A stretch of 64,000 bases of DNA from Corylus avellana (lineage: Eukaryota; Streptophyta; Magnoliopsida; Fagales; Betulaceae). Position 1 is the first letter of the stretch; each line of letters begins with the position of its first letter. A program made the position numbers and the translations under genes. This document shows positions 34,534 to 45,282 of this stretch, in pieces. The notes under the pieces were generated by a model. The model was not told where the DNA came from, made no database searches, and saw only the letters and a list, made by a program, of their open reading frames with translations. The stretch is from the NCBI RefSeq assembly GCF_901000735.1, contig NC_081546.1, positions 11,361,629 to 11,425,628 on the forward strand. The letters are read 5' to 3'.

Positions 34534-34551
34534 TCCCCGGCAACGGCGCCA
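34534..34551 (-). other. Primer-binding site, tRNA-Asp type
   Basis: Reads TGGCGCCGTTGCCGGGGA in element sense, complementary to the 3' end of aspartic-acid tRNA, seven bases from the LTR end. Diagnostic for Athila/Tat-type gypsy elements. Confidence 0.92.
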
Positions 34552-34557
34552 AAAACT

Positions 34558-35907
34558 TGTTGTGCAAATTTATTTAACTCGCAAGTGCACGAATCAATTG
34601 TAGTTTAATGGATTGCAAGTGCGAGGTCGATCCCACAGAGAATTGTATTTTTGAAAGAGCAATTTATATCTAAACTAATTAAATCATAATCTAGTTCCAA
34701 AAGGGTTTTGATTTTTGAGTTTTGAAAATTAAAGGATAAACATAAACTAAATAAAATAAGTAAATCTAAGGATAAAGGTACTAAGGTTTGGGAATTCACA
34801 CTCACCAAATCATAACAACATACTTTATGTTCATCAATATTAATCCGAAGTTCTCACAAATTAAATCATAGATATGTTTTACTATGCTTCAAAGAATTAA
34901 TCAAAACAATCTCATGTATCCATTCATTGACCAAATCACAAAAGGAATCCAAATTCAATTGAAACACCAGATGTATCCGTAGAACAAATCACAAGGGATA
35001 TCCAATTTTTATGAGTTAAAAGTCAAGCAATCAATCATATGAAATTATCTCAAATCATCACATGTATCCTTGAATCACAAGAGATATCCAAGAATCACTC
35101 CATACAATTGATTAAAAGTAAAATAATTGAAATATAAAACCCAATAAAATCATAATAATAAAAACTTACATAAAAGTGATGTTGTTCTTCATGTTGTTCT
35201 TCATCGGTGAGGCTTCATCCCCAACCTTAGTTGGGAATTTAGCTCCACATAAAAATAAAATCTAAACCTAAACCTAAACCTAAAGAAAAACTAAACAAAA
35301 GAATTTTGCTCTCTGGGATTGTCCGTCTTTTCTTGAATGCAAAGAAGTTTATTTATAGGCTTAGGAAAGTCCTAGAAGCCCAAGTAAACCTAGATAATTC
35401 GGAGGTCTGTCTCCCAGTTAAAATAGAAGTCTGAAATCGGAATAGGATTCGTCCAAATTTGTGTCCTTTAATTGCGGGGCGATTTTGACATAGTAACTGT
35501 ACGAATTAGGAAAATCCTATTTCACAACGAATTGTAGTATTTTGAGTTAGCTTTCCAATCCATTTAAATCACTTCAATCCGATATTTGAGCGGAGAGTTA
35601 TGGTCAAAATACTAAGACATATGCAGAATCTGAATTTGAATCCGATCCGAAATCTTATCCAATCTGAACTTTAATCTGATTTAACCTTTTCTTGGATTTG
35701 GTTAGACTTAACCACACAATCTAGGTCTTCTCAAAGTATTATTTCTTCCAAACTTTGCATTTTTCCCTTTAAAGCTGTAGTTTTTCTTCAATGACCTACA
35801 AAATACTAAAAACACAAAACTAACACAAAATATTAAATAACGACATAGCTAAAGGATTAACTGATGTAAATAAAGGGGTCCAAATATGCAATATTTGGCA
35901 CTTATCA
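34558..35907 (-). repeat. 5' LTR of the 30-kb element
   Basis: 1350 bp, same ends as the left LTR. The minus-strand TATA box is at 35350-35357. Differs from 30179-31520 by about twelve substitutions and the 12-bp GTTGTTCTTCAT duplication near 35190-35205. Confidence 0.92.
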
Positions 35908-35912
35908 AACCA

Positions 35913-36594
35913 CGCGGGCAGTCATGACTGAGATTCTTTTCTCGCTGGCTTTACTTAAAACTAAGAATCAATCTGTTTAGTTGTTTTATTTTCAAACTAT
36001 GATTATGGTCTATTGACCAATACATTTGATGACTTGATTATATTATGAGGTATTTTGTTTAGTCTGGTGTATGAAATTGTGGTTGTTTTAGTTGTTGCTT
36101 CCCTTTCCCTATAGTAACAAAGTCTTTCGCTGAATTCTCTCGTTTAAGAAAAGTTAAGATCCCTAAGTCTTGTCCAGCGAGGGATAGGGCTGGGAAGTGA
36201 ACCGTGGAGACAATTACTAGTTAACTGATTTTCATCAGGGTCATTACAGTGCTCCGACGATGAAACATATGTTCGATGCGACGTAGCACCAATGTTTTAG
36301 TCAGTCAATCACTCATTAAGGAAGAGTGATGAAGAAGAGAGAAAGAGACATCCGTTAAGATCGGATTTGGTAATATGTAATGAAGATAAACCAATGGCTA
36401 AGATGTGGGATCGACGGGTTTGAGTACAACACCACAAAACTGAGTAAAAAATAAATAAAAATACAACAGTGTTGTTGGATGTTGGAGAACTTCGCCAAGG
36501 CACTACCCGTGTGGGTTTTAGCCCACACGGGCGGTGCTATCACTAAAGAGAAATACCATAGGATCGAATGGTGTAGCCTATAGCTTTGACACTA
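35913..36594. other. Spacer with a perfect short hairpin
   Basis: CCCGTGTGGG and its reverse complement at 36506-36515 and 36522-36531, separated by TTTTAG. Overlapping minus-strand frames look spurious. No gene is seen. Confidence 0.6.
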
Positions 36595-36596
36595 TA

Positions 36597-36855
36597 TTAG
36601 AACTCAAACATACTTTGATTATAATTGTCTCTCACACTTAATACATTGGAGATTTCTCCATTCATTTGAATAGAAACACTGTTACAAGTGTATTAAATAA
36701 CAATTAAATAAAACCACATTAATTGAGACTATTCATTTTATGTAACTGCTAAAATGTGAAGTGGAATGGACGTTGGTAACAGTTGAAATGGATGGAAGTA
36801 TAATAGATTTTGGACTTTTATGTAGTCTACTTATCCTTTAATAATTATGTTCTAA
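36597..36855. mobile_element. SINE-free copy of the TA-target MITE
   Basis: 259 bp, flanked by TA at 36595-36596 and 36856-36857, TTAGAAC...GTTCTAA ends. Nearly identical to the MITE at 25871 after removal of its SINE, and it retains the unfilled site AATAGAAACACTGTTAC. Confidence 0.9.
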
Positions 36856-36857
36856 TA

Positions 36858-37430
36858 AGTAACAACAAATTGAAGTAGTTGCTAAAACACTTTGAGCAGC
36901 GTTGCTAAAAATGTAGTTAATTTTGTTATTGCTAAAAAGTATTAGTTTTAGCGACAACAATTATTGTCCTTCAAAGAATCGAAACTCATTAGTGAAAACA
37001 ACTTGTTGCTGATTATGATTAACTAGCAACACCAAGTTATGTTCAATTAGAACAGTGATTATCACATTCAACAGCGAGAACATGATGTTACTAATTGTAT
37101 TCAATTAATTTTTTTATTAAATAAATACATATATAAAATGAATAAAACATGAACAAATTAAAAATAATAAATTCAATAAATTTAGAGACATGTTGCTGAA
37201 TGTGACAATCAACATCAACATGTAATCATTGTTAATTGTCATATTCAACAATGACAATGTGGATTATTGTCATATTCAGTAACAATAACATAATTACAAA
37301 AACAATTGGTCATTAGTGGCGACATTTTGTCGACGCTAATGATCAATTGATGCTTATTAGCATTGACACAAAAAGTTAACACTGATGATAACCCACATAT
37401 CGCAAATAAAATTTTCATAATTCATGGGCA
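36858..37430. repeat. CACTA-like or related subterminal debris
   Basis: Repeated words GTTGCTAAAA, AACAGCG and TGTCATATTCA in 36870-37290, then TGTCGACGCTAATGATCAAT (about 37330), shared with 15690-15780 and 24990-25050. No terminal repeat pair was found. Confidence 0.45.
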
Positions 37431-37735
37431 AACTACATCATTCATACAAAACTCGCTCAGGAAAACCCTTGATAAAAAAAACTGTCATTTATAGCCTTAT
37501 ATATTCATCATCTAAGAGATAACAATCTATAAAATTATAATCCCATTTGGGAATATGTGAAGATAATCAAGTAAACAACCTTTTAGTTCTGCTTGGTATT
37601 AGTATCAACTATTGCTTTTTCAATCTAATTTTGCCAAACAATTATGCAAAGATTAAAATAGAGACTAATAGTAAGCTCATTAATAAGACACAATATAACA
37701 AAATATGATGGGTAGAAGATTGAAGAAAACACAGT

Positions 37736-39031
37736 TGTCACAAATATCTACCTAAATTAATAGCCAAATAATTGTATGTTTTACCCGCAAGTGCACGAGG
37801 TCAACATAGTAGTATATGATACAAGTACGGGGTCATTTCCACGAGGATTGCTAAATTTTGTCTAAAATAAATTCCAAAAGTAAAATAAAACAAAGATTGG
37901 ATTTGAGTTAATAATAATAAAAAGGTAGGGCTTTGATATCCACCACTAATTATATTTAGATAATATATCAATATGCCAATGCTTTGATCATGTTATGTAT
38001 ATCTAATGTTTATCAATCCAAGGGCATGGGTGTCTACTCATTAAGCTATTGATTTCCCTAAGCAATGAATTAGGCATAGGTATCTACTCTAATTCTTTTC
38101 TTTCTTAAAGAATTTACCATGGGTGTCTACTAAGTTGTTCTTTAAGAAAGCATAATTCTGTGGAAATCGACAAACACATGAGGCCTAGGGCATGGGTGTC
38201 TACTCCTGGTTCCCCATGTTGATTAACCTAAGAACTCAGTGTGGATTTCTTTTGTTACTTTTGTTAAACCCAGGACTCGGCGTTCAAATTGATTTAACTA
38301 ACTAGTCCATGCCACATGCATATGTTGATTAGGCACACACATATGAGGAATTCATGAAAACAGAAATTAATCAAGTTAAATATCACAACATGATCATCAC
38401 AAAGGCGCCAAATTGAATATTAACTAAACATAATTAGGGCTTCAATCTAGCTCTACTAAATAAATTAGTTACACATAAGTTTGATGTAAAACATCTTCAT
38501 AAAATAAAAGAAAAGAAAGGAAAAGAATAAACCCGAAACTTGAACTTGAAGAGCACCAATTCTTCTTCTTGGAAAGTGTGTGTCTCTTCTAGAGGCTTAA
38601 GGGTCTATTTATAGGCCTTAGGAATACTCTAGAAACCCTAAAAATCGTAGGGTTTGAGCCCTTGTTTGCACTAAGTTACAAAACCCTAGAAATTGCATTT
38701 TTCATATCAAGGCTAGCGGCTGACTTGTCTATCACGCACGGGTGTGCTCGATCGCAACCCGTGTGCGATCAATCGAAGGTCTGCGATCGATCCTTGTTGT
38801 GTTGGCGCTTGATCGCAGCTCCCCTACGATTGATCGTATTACCAAAGCCTCCAATATTTCCAAAATAGCTATTTTAAGTCCAAAACTTTTGAGATTTCTT
38901 CTTTTTCTTCCAATGACCTACAAAAACAAAGAAAACACATAAAAGAGCTAAAATGGTATAAATTAACTAAAACTAAAGGATTAGCACATGTAAGTTAAGG
39001 GCTAAAAATATGAATATTTTAGCAGTTAACA
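37736..39031 (-). repeat. 3' LTR of the truncated element
   Basis: About 1.3 kb. Minus-strand TATA box TATTTATA on plus at 38606-38613. Upstream (to the right) lie CGATCG/GATCGCA words at 38743-38840. Between TATA and the left end are about four GCATGGGTGTCTACTC-type words. Left boundary approximate. Confidence 0.8.
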
Positions 39032-40283
39032 CACCCCCAAACTTACATATTGCTAGTCCCTTAGCAATACAAAACTAAAAACTAAATGAAAAAAACAGAA
39101 AAAGATAAATCCATCTTTCGTGGGATGTACAATTGCATTTAGCGTATGCAACAAGCCGTTTGAACCCCTAAGAGTTCCCTAGATGACAAGTGAAGTTTCA
39201 TGAAGGTTTTCCAGAAATGTTATCCACAAACATCATGCACAGTTCATGTTATTCCAAAAATTAAGGTATCACTTCAAGATCGTGATTTTCATTCATTAGT
39301 AAGCTTAAAAAGATGAACTCCATCTTCATAATGAATTGGAATCTCAAAGTTCAATTACTTACAAAGGACATGCTAAAACATCACAGGTTTGAAAATGGTG
39401 CAGAGTGAACTAGCACAAAATTATGAAGCTTCCAAGTATTTCCAATGTGCAATGTCTCCACATCTTAAAGTTTATTGAAATCCTTATTAGAATGAACAAC
39501 AATGGCATTTTTTTTTTTTTTTTTTATTTGTCAGGTTGTGCAATGTTTGGTTTCCTTAAGCTTTCTAATTGACCCATGTAACGAGTGTTAAGTCAATGAC
39601 CCCCAAACTAGATGGTTTCAGGGCATTAGGTGTAGCGACACCCCTCGGACTTACTAGCTCGAGTCAAAAAGGCTACAAAACCAAAACTAACCATGACATC
39701 AATCAAATCAAAAAATTTCATCTTTTGACGTAAACACTCATTGCTTCGAGGCAAGAGGTCCAGTTACTCAGTGAAAAGCTTATCAATGATTATTTATTTA
39801 TAATTTTTTTTTCATCACAGATATATATATGCCAAATTATCTATCTAATAAATCATCCAGTTCACCCAAGATACAGAAACACACACATCAGACTTCATGT
39901 TATGCCTCACAAATTATGTGCTCATGTGCTTGTGTGATTAGATCAAACATGTGATTTCTCAACTGTCCTAAGCAAGTAACCAAACTGAAGAACTCAATTA
40001 TCAAATCATGTGTTCAAAATTTTAAGCTCACCAATGAAATCAAATCACAATTCTTAAGATCAACCAAAATTTTAAGACAAACATGATTATATATATATTT
40101 TCACAAACAACAAAAACAAAAATAAACATAAAATAAACTAGGATAACTTTTTTTTTTTTTTTCTTTTCATAAACAGTAAAAATAAAATAAAAATGGGACA
40201 AAATGTGTGTAAAGTGTCTCCCATACCCCCAAACTTAAATTACACATTGTCCCCAATTTGTCTATAACATGGAAAGAATTTAC

Positions 40284-41151
40284 TCAGGAGATGGATGAAC
40301 TGTTTCGAATAGTATGGCTCATAGCACACCCCCAAACTTGAATTGAAGCACACTTGTCCCTGCAAAACACTAAAGTAACAAAGGAAAACAAAAACAAAAC
40401 AAAACAAAACAAACAAACAAAATAAAAAGGATATGCTGTGGGGTGCCTCCCATGAGCGCTAAGTTTAATGTCTTCAGCCAGACTGTGGTACTTTAAACTT
40501 GAAGCACCAATCTTTCCTTCTCTTGCACCAAAGGGAATGAATCTTTCTGTTGCAAGGTGCTTCTGAGTGTTTATAGATCGGGGAGGACCACTTTGAGTTT
40601 TCTCAAACAGTTTCTCATCCGGTGGGGAATCATGAACTGGAATAAAGTAGGAAGAAAACTCAGGGAGCTTCTCTATCTTGATGTCCTTAATTTGCTCATG
40701 TGGTAGCTCTAACAAACTTCTCTCTTGGCCTCTTGATGTTTCAGGAATAAGAGCTAATTGTGAGAAAATCTTAGTGCTTTCTTCTCTTTCCTGATGTGGC
40801 TCTTGTGGAACTTCGGTTTGCTCCTCCTTCCCCTCTTCCACTTGATTTTCAGCCACCTCCTCACTCCTCAATGTGACAGCTTGCTCATGATAGTAGGTGC
40901 ATTCTTCCTCCATGTAATGCTCATTAGGATTGGCCACCAACTGACTTTGACAATCTTCTTCTTTAAGTGTATCGAATTTTTGCTTGAGGTGGGCCTCCGT
41001 CCATTCAAATGATTGCTCTCTTTCCTCCATTTGGCTAAGATGAGCTGCAGTATGTTTTGTAAAGTCAGCATACTGTTTTTCTAAGGCAACAACTGCTTCT
41101 TCTAAAGCAGACCTTTTTGGAGGAGGTGGTTCTTCTTGATATTGTTGTTGT
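40284..41151 (-). pseudogene. Gag-like frame of the truncated element, 5' cut
   Basis: The minus-strand frame from 41030 (MEEREQSFEWTEAHLKQKFD) runs 248 codons, and reading upstream continues in frame to 41151 (YQEEPPPPKRSALEEAVVA) before meeting the LTR. It is acidic and helical, with HYMEEE and EEGKEEQTE clusters and a hydrophobic C-terminus (FCLFCFVLFLFSF), like the protein at 32875-34083. No zinc knuckle or pol motif in what remains. Non-autonomous. Confidence 0.7.
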
Positions 41152-41839
41152 TGTTAAGTACTAAAATATTTATATTTTCAGCCCTTAACTTGCATGTTTT
41201 ATTCCTTTGGTTTTAGTTAATTATGTCATTTTAATTCATTTTTGTGTTTTTCACACTTTTGTAGGCTTTTGGAAAAAAATGAAGTAAATCTGGAAGATTT
41301 GGGCTCAAAGAGAGAAGAAGGGAAAAATGGGAGCCCCTTGACACTGCGATCGATCACAGGTTCCCTGCAATCGATTGTAGTACCGGAGAAGACATAGCAC
41401 GAAGCAGGCCATGAGCGATCGAGCACATAACAAAAGAGGATCGATCGCAGACCTGCGATCGAGTGCACATAGGCTGCGATCAATCGCACCTATGCGCAGG
41501 AGACATATCAAGTGGCGGCCAAAGTGTCTTTCTTTCCATTTAGGGTTTTTCAACTCCCAATTGTAATAGGTTTTGAAACCCTACAAAATCCCTAGGTTTA
41601 CTAGTTTGTCAAGGACTTCTGAAGCCTATAAATAGACTCTTAAGCCTCTAGAATAGGAGGCTTTGAAAAAGAGAATAATAGGAGCTCTTCAAGTTCAAGT
41701 GTCGGGTTTATTATTTTCTTTTCTTTTATGAAGATGTTTAACATCAATTTTATGTGTAGCTAAATTATTTAGTAGGGCTAGATTGAAGCCCTAGTTATGT
41801 TTTGTTAATATTCAATATTGACGCCTTTGTGATGATCTT
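41152..41839 (+). repeat. First half of LTR a (gypsy-type)
   Basis: Begins TGTTAAGTACTAAAATATT. CGATCG words at 41347, 41416, 41442 and 41456, TATAAATA at 41627-41634. Stops at GATGATCTT, where LTR b starts. Its second half is 43579-44231 or 44232-44893. Confidence 0.75.
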
Positions 41840-43578
41840 TGATAAGTGCTAAAATATTCATATTTTCAGCCCTTAACTTGCATGTTTTAATCCTTTGGTT
41901 TTAATCAATTAGGTCATTTTAATTTTTTTTTAATTTTAATTTTTTTTTTTTTTTTCATACTTTTATAGGCTTTTGGAAGAAAATGAAATACAACTAGGTG
42001 ATTTGAGCTCAAAAGAGAAGATGGAGAAAATTGGAGCTCCCTGGTACTGCGATCAATCGCAGGGTACCTGCAATCGAGCGCAGTACCCGAGAGGACATAG
42101 CATAAAGCAGGCCGGGAGCGATCGAGCGCATGCTAGAAGAAGGATCGATCACAGACTTGCAATCGAGTGCACATAGGCTACGATCGAGCGCACCCGTGCG
42201 CAGGAGACATGTCAAGTGGCGGCTAGATTGGCATTCTTTCCATATTAGGGTTTTCCAACTCCCAATTGTAATAGGCCTCAAAACCCTATGAAATCCCTAG
42301 GTTTACTACTTTGTCTAGGACTTCTAAAACCTATAAATAGACCCTTAAGCCTCTAGAATTCATGTACTTGAGAGGGAGAAGAAGAGGAGCTCTTGAAGTT
42401 CAAGTCTCGGGTTTATTCTTTTCTTTTCTTTAATTTATGAAGATGTTTAACATCAACTCTATGTGTAGCTAATTTATTAGTAGGGCTAGATTGAAGCCCT
42501 AGTTATGTTTAATTAATATTTCAATATTGGCGCCTTTGTGATGATCTTGTTGTGCTATTTAACTTGATTAATACCTGCTTGCATGAATTCCTCATATGTG
42601 TGTGCCTGATCAACATGTGCATGTGGTATGGACTAGTTAGTTAGATCAATTTGAATGACCGAGTCCTAGGTTTAACTTAAGTAACAAAAGAATCCACACC
42701 GCGATTCTTAGGTTAATCAACATGGGGAACCAGGAGTATACACCCATACCCTAGGCCACGTGTGTTTGTCGTTTTTCATAGAACATATGCTTTACTAAAG
42801 AACAACTTAGTATATACCATACTAAATCCTTTAGGAAAGAAAAGAGTTAGAGTATACACCCATACCTAACTCGTTGCTTAGGAAAATCTATAGCTTAAGG
42901 AGTATACACCCATGCCCTTAGGTTGGCACTCATTTAAGAAGAGAAGAAACAATCTTATCTCCCTTAGAAACTCCATGCCAAGGGATACTTGGAAGTCATC
43001 CAGTGGTACTGCAGTGAGATTCATGTGCCCCTCCCATTGTCCTAGCTTGACGGGCACTGCCTTGGCAATGCCATGTATGGGTTGGGCTTCTGAGTTAACC
43101 GCTTTCATGCGGCTCGAATCCTTCTCCAACTTGAGGCCAAGGCGCTGTGCTTCGGTCCCGCCACAAAGTGGAGTCGAGTTCAAGGCATCAATAGTCGTCC
43201 TCTCCCTCACCCAACTCATCGGACTATTTCCCGATAAAGCTTGTCGGGGAATTTTCTTCTTTCACTAATTTTTCTTGAGTGAAGTGACTTGTAAGCGAGT
43301 GAAGTGAACCCTTTTTATTATTATCAACATAATCAAAGCATTGGAATATTGTTATATTAATTGAATATAATTAGTGGTGGATATCAAAGCCCTACCCTTT
43401 TTATTATTATCAACTCAATCTTTATTTTACTTAAGAAAATTAATTTTAAACAGAAATTCAGCAATTCTCATGGGAATGATCATGTACTTGCACCATATAC
43501 TACTATGTTGACCTTGTGCACTTGCAGGTAAAACTTACAATTATTTACCTATTAATTTAGGTAGATTTTTGCACAACA
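41840..43578 (+). mobile_element. Solo LTR b inserted in LTR a, TSD ATCTT
   Basis: Begins TGATAAGTGCTAAAATATT and ends TTTTTGCACAACA, flanked by ATCTT at 41835-41839 and 43579-43583, the 5-bp duplication of an LTR retrotransposon. GATCGAGCGCA-type words at 42047-42205, TATAAATA at 42332-42339. Contains an inserted gypsy fragment at about 42926-43305. About 1.35 kb without that insert. Confidence 0.85.
42926..43305 (-). pseudogene. Ty3/gypsy protease-region fragment inside LTR b
   Basis: Minus-strand frame carries EAQRLGLKLEKDSSRMKAVN then VPLDDFQVSLGMEFLRE, the segment that follows the aspartic-protease DTGA motif in gypsy gag-pol; the catalytic motif itself is not present. It lies antisense to the LTR, GC-richer than its surroundings, and replaces about 25 bp of LTR sequence. 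No TSD or ends found, so it is likely filler DNA or a truncated insertion. Confidence 0.75.
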
Positions 43579-44893
43579 ATCTTGTTATAATATCTAACTT
43601 GGTTAATACCTAGTTTCAAGAATTCCTCATATATGTGTGCCTTATCAACATGTGCATGTGGTCTGGACTAGTTAGTTAAATCAATTTGGATGACCGAGTC
43701 CTGGGTTTAACATAAGTAACAAAAAAATCTATACCGCGATTCTTGGGTTAATCAACATGGGGACCGGGAGTATACACCCATGCCCTAGGCCTCATGTGTT
43801 TGTCGATTTCCATTGAACATATGCTTTTCTAAAGAACAACTTAGTATATACCATGTTAAATCTTTGAGGAAAAAAAAGAGTTAGAGTATACACCCATGCC
43901 TAACTCGTTGCTTAGGAAAATTTATAGCTTAAGGAGTATACACCCATGCCCTTAGGTTGACAAACATTAGATAGACATAACTTGATCAAAGCATTGGCAT
44001 ATTGTTATATTAATTGAATATAATTACTGGTGGATATCAAAGCCCTACCCTTTTTATTATTATCAACTCAATCTTTATTTTACTTAAGGAAATTATTTTT
44101 AAACGAAAATTCAGCAATCCTCGTGGGAATGATCCTATACTTGCACCATCTACTACTATGTTGACCTTGTGCACTTACAGGTAAAACGTATAATTATTTA
44201 CCTATTAATTTAGGTAGATTTTTGCACAACAATCTTGTTATGATATCTAACTTGGTTAATACCTAGTTTCATGAATTCCTCATATGTATGTGCCTGATCA
44301 ACATGTGCATGTGGTATGTACTAGTTAGTTAAATCAATTTGGATGGCCGAGTCCTAGGTTTAACACAAGTAACAAAAGAATCCACAATGCGATTCTTGGG
44401 TTAATCAGCATGGGGAACCGGGAGTATACACCCATGCCCTAGGCCTCATGTGTTTGTCGATTTCCATTGAACATATGCTTTTCTAAAGAACAACTTAGTA
44501 TATACCATGCTAAATCTTTTTGGAAAGAAAAGAGTTAGAGTATACACCCATGCCTAACTCGTTGCTTAGGAAAATCTATAACTTAAGGAGTATACACCCA
44601 TGCTCTTAGGTTGACAAACATTAGATAGACATAACTTGATCAAAACATTGGCATATTGATATATTAACTTAATATAATTAGTGGTGGATATCAAAGCCTT
44701 ACCTTTTTATCATTATCAATGCAAATCTAATATTTGTTTTATTTCACTTTGGGAATTTAATTTAGACAAGATTCAGCAGTCCTCGTGGGAATGACCCCAT
44801 ATTTGCACACTATACTACTATGTTGATCTCGTGCACTTGTGGGTAAAACATCCAGTTATTTGCCTATTAATTTATGTGGGTAATTGTAGAACA
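43579..44893 (+). repeat. Two tandem second halves of the same LTR family
   Basis: 43579-44231 and 44232-44893 both start ATCTTGTTAT and end at an LTR terminus (GCACAACA, and GTAGAACA before the primer site). Each carries four GAGTATACACCCATGCC-type words. Same order as the second half of LTR b, so three copies in a row. See the nested-insertion finding. Confidence 0.85.
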
Positions 44894-44899
44894 AGTTTT

Positions 44900-44917
44900 T
44901 GGCGCCATTGCCGGGGA
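44900..44917 (+). other. Primer-binding site, tRNA-Asp type, one mismatch
   Basis: TGGCGCCATTGCCGGGGA, seven bases after the LTR end. One base off the consensus (CGCCGTTG). Proves the LTR stack belonged to a plus-strand element whose interior is now lost after about 45000. Confidence 0.88.
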
Positions 44918-45282
44918 CTGCGGCGAATTTTGTTTAGATTTATTTTTCTTTAGTTGTGTTATTTTAATTTTCAATTTTAAATTTAGTTGTTATCCAAAAA
45001 AAAAAAAAAAAAAAAAAATGCTGTGTTCTTTTGCTCTTAAGTAGATAGTATTTATTTGTACGGAGTATGATCACCTATTTTTATAAATACTATCTAGAGC
45101 AAAAGAACACATAACATTTTTTTTTTTTCTAAACAAAAAATTAAATTTTTTGATAATACATTAATTAAAATCTTTACAAAATTTAAACACACTCTGCTTG
45201 GTAAGGCCAAAGTTCCTAGGCACAAGAGTCATATGGGAAAGGTCACTTGATTAATTCCTCATTACTGAATATTCGGTCTCTC
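44918..45282. other. Element leader remnant and a small foldback
   Basis: The foldback at 45016-45120 pairs ATGCTGTGTTCTTTTGCTCT and AGATAGTATTTAT with their reverse complements. It is flanked by A- and T-tracts, MITE-like with no visible TSD. Confidence 0.6.

Larger units (their letters stand above)
30179..35907 (-). mobile_element. Complete non-autonomous gypsy-type LTR element, tRNA-Asp primer site
   Basis: Two nearly identical LTRs (30179-31520 and 34558-35907), 5-bp target duplication AACCA (30174-30178, 35908-35912), a tRNA-Asp-type primer site and a polypurine tract, all reading on the minus strand. The 3-kb interior has one gag-like reading frame and no protease, reverse transcriptase or integrase, so it needs help from another element. 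By eye the LTRs differ by about a dozen substitutions plus a few small indels, including a 12-bp duplication (GTTGTTCTTCAT) in the right LTR, so the insertion is recent. The primer site places it with the Athila/Tat group; lineage is an inference. Confidence 0.92.
37736..41151 (-). mobile_element. Second minus-strand gypsy-type element, 5' truncated
   Basis: 3' LTR at 37736-39031, polypurine tract CACCCCCAAACTTAC at 39032-39046, then an interior ending at 41151 with a gag-like frame. The 5' LTR and primer site are missing: at 41152 a plus-strand LTR of the same family begins. Related to the 30-kb element by gag similarity and by sharing the LTR leader layout. Confidence 0.8.

Noticed and set aside
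42912..43268. 118-codon plus-strand frame
   Set aside because: Antisense of the gypsy protease-region fragment.
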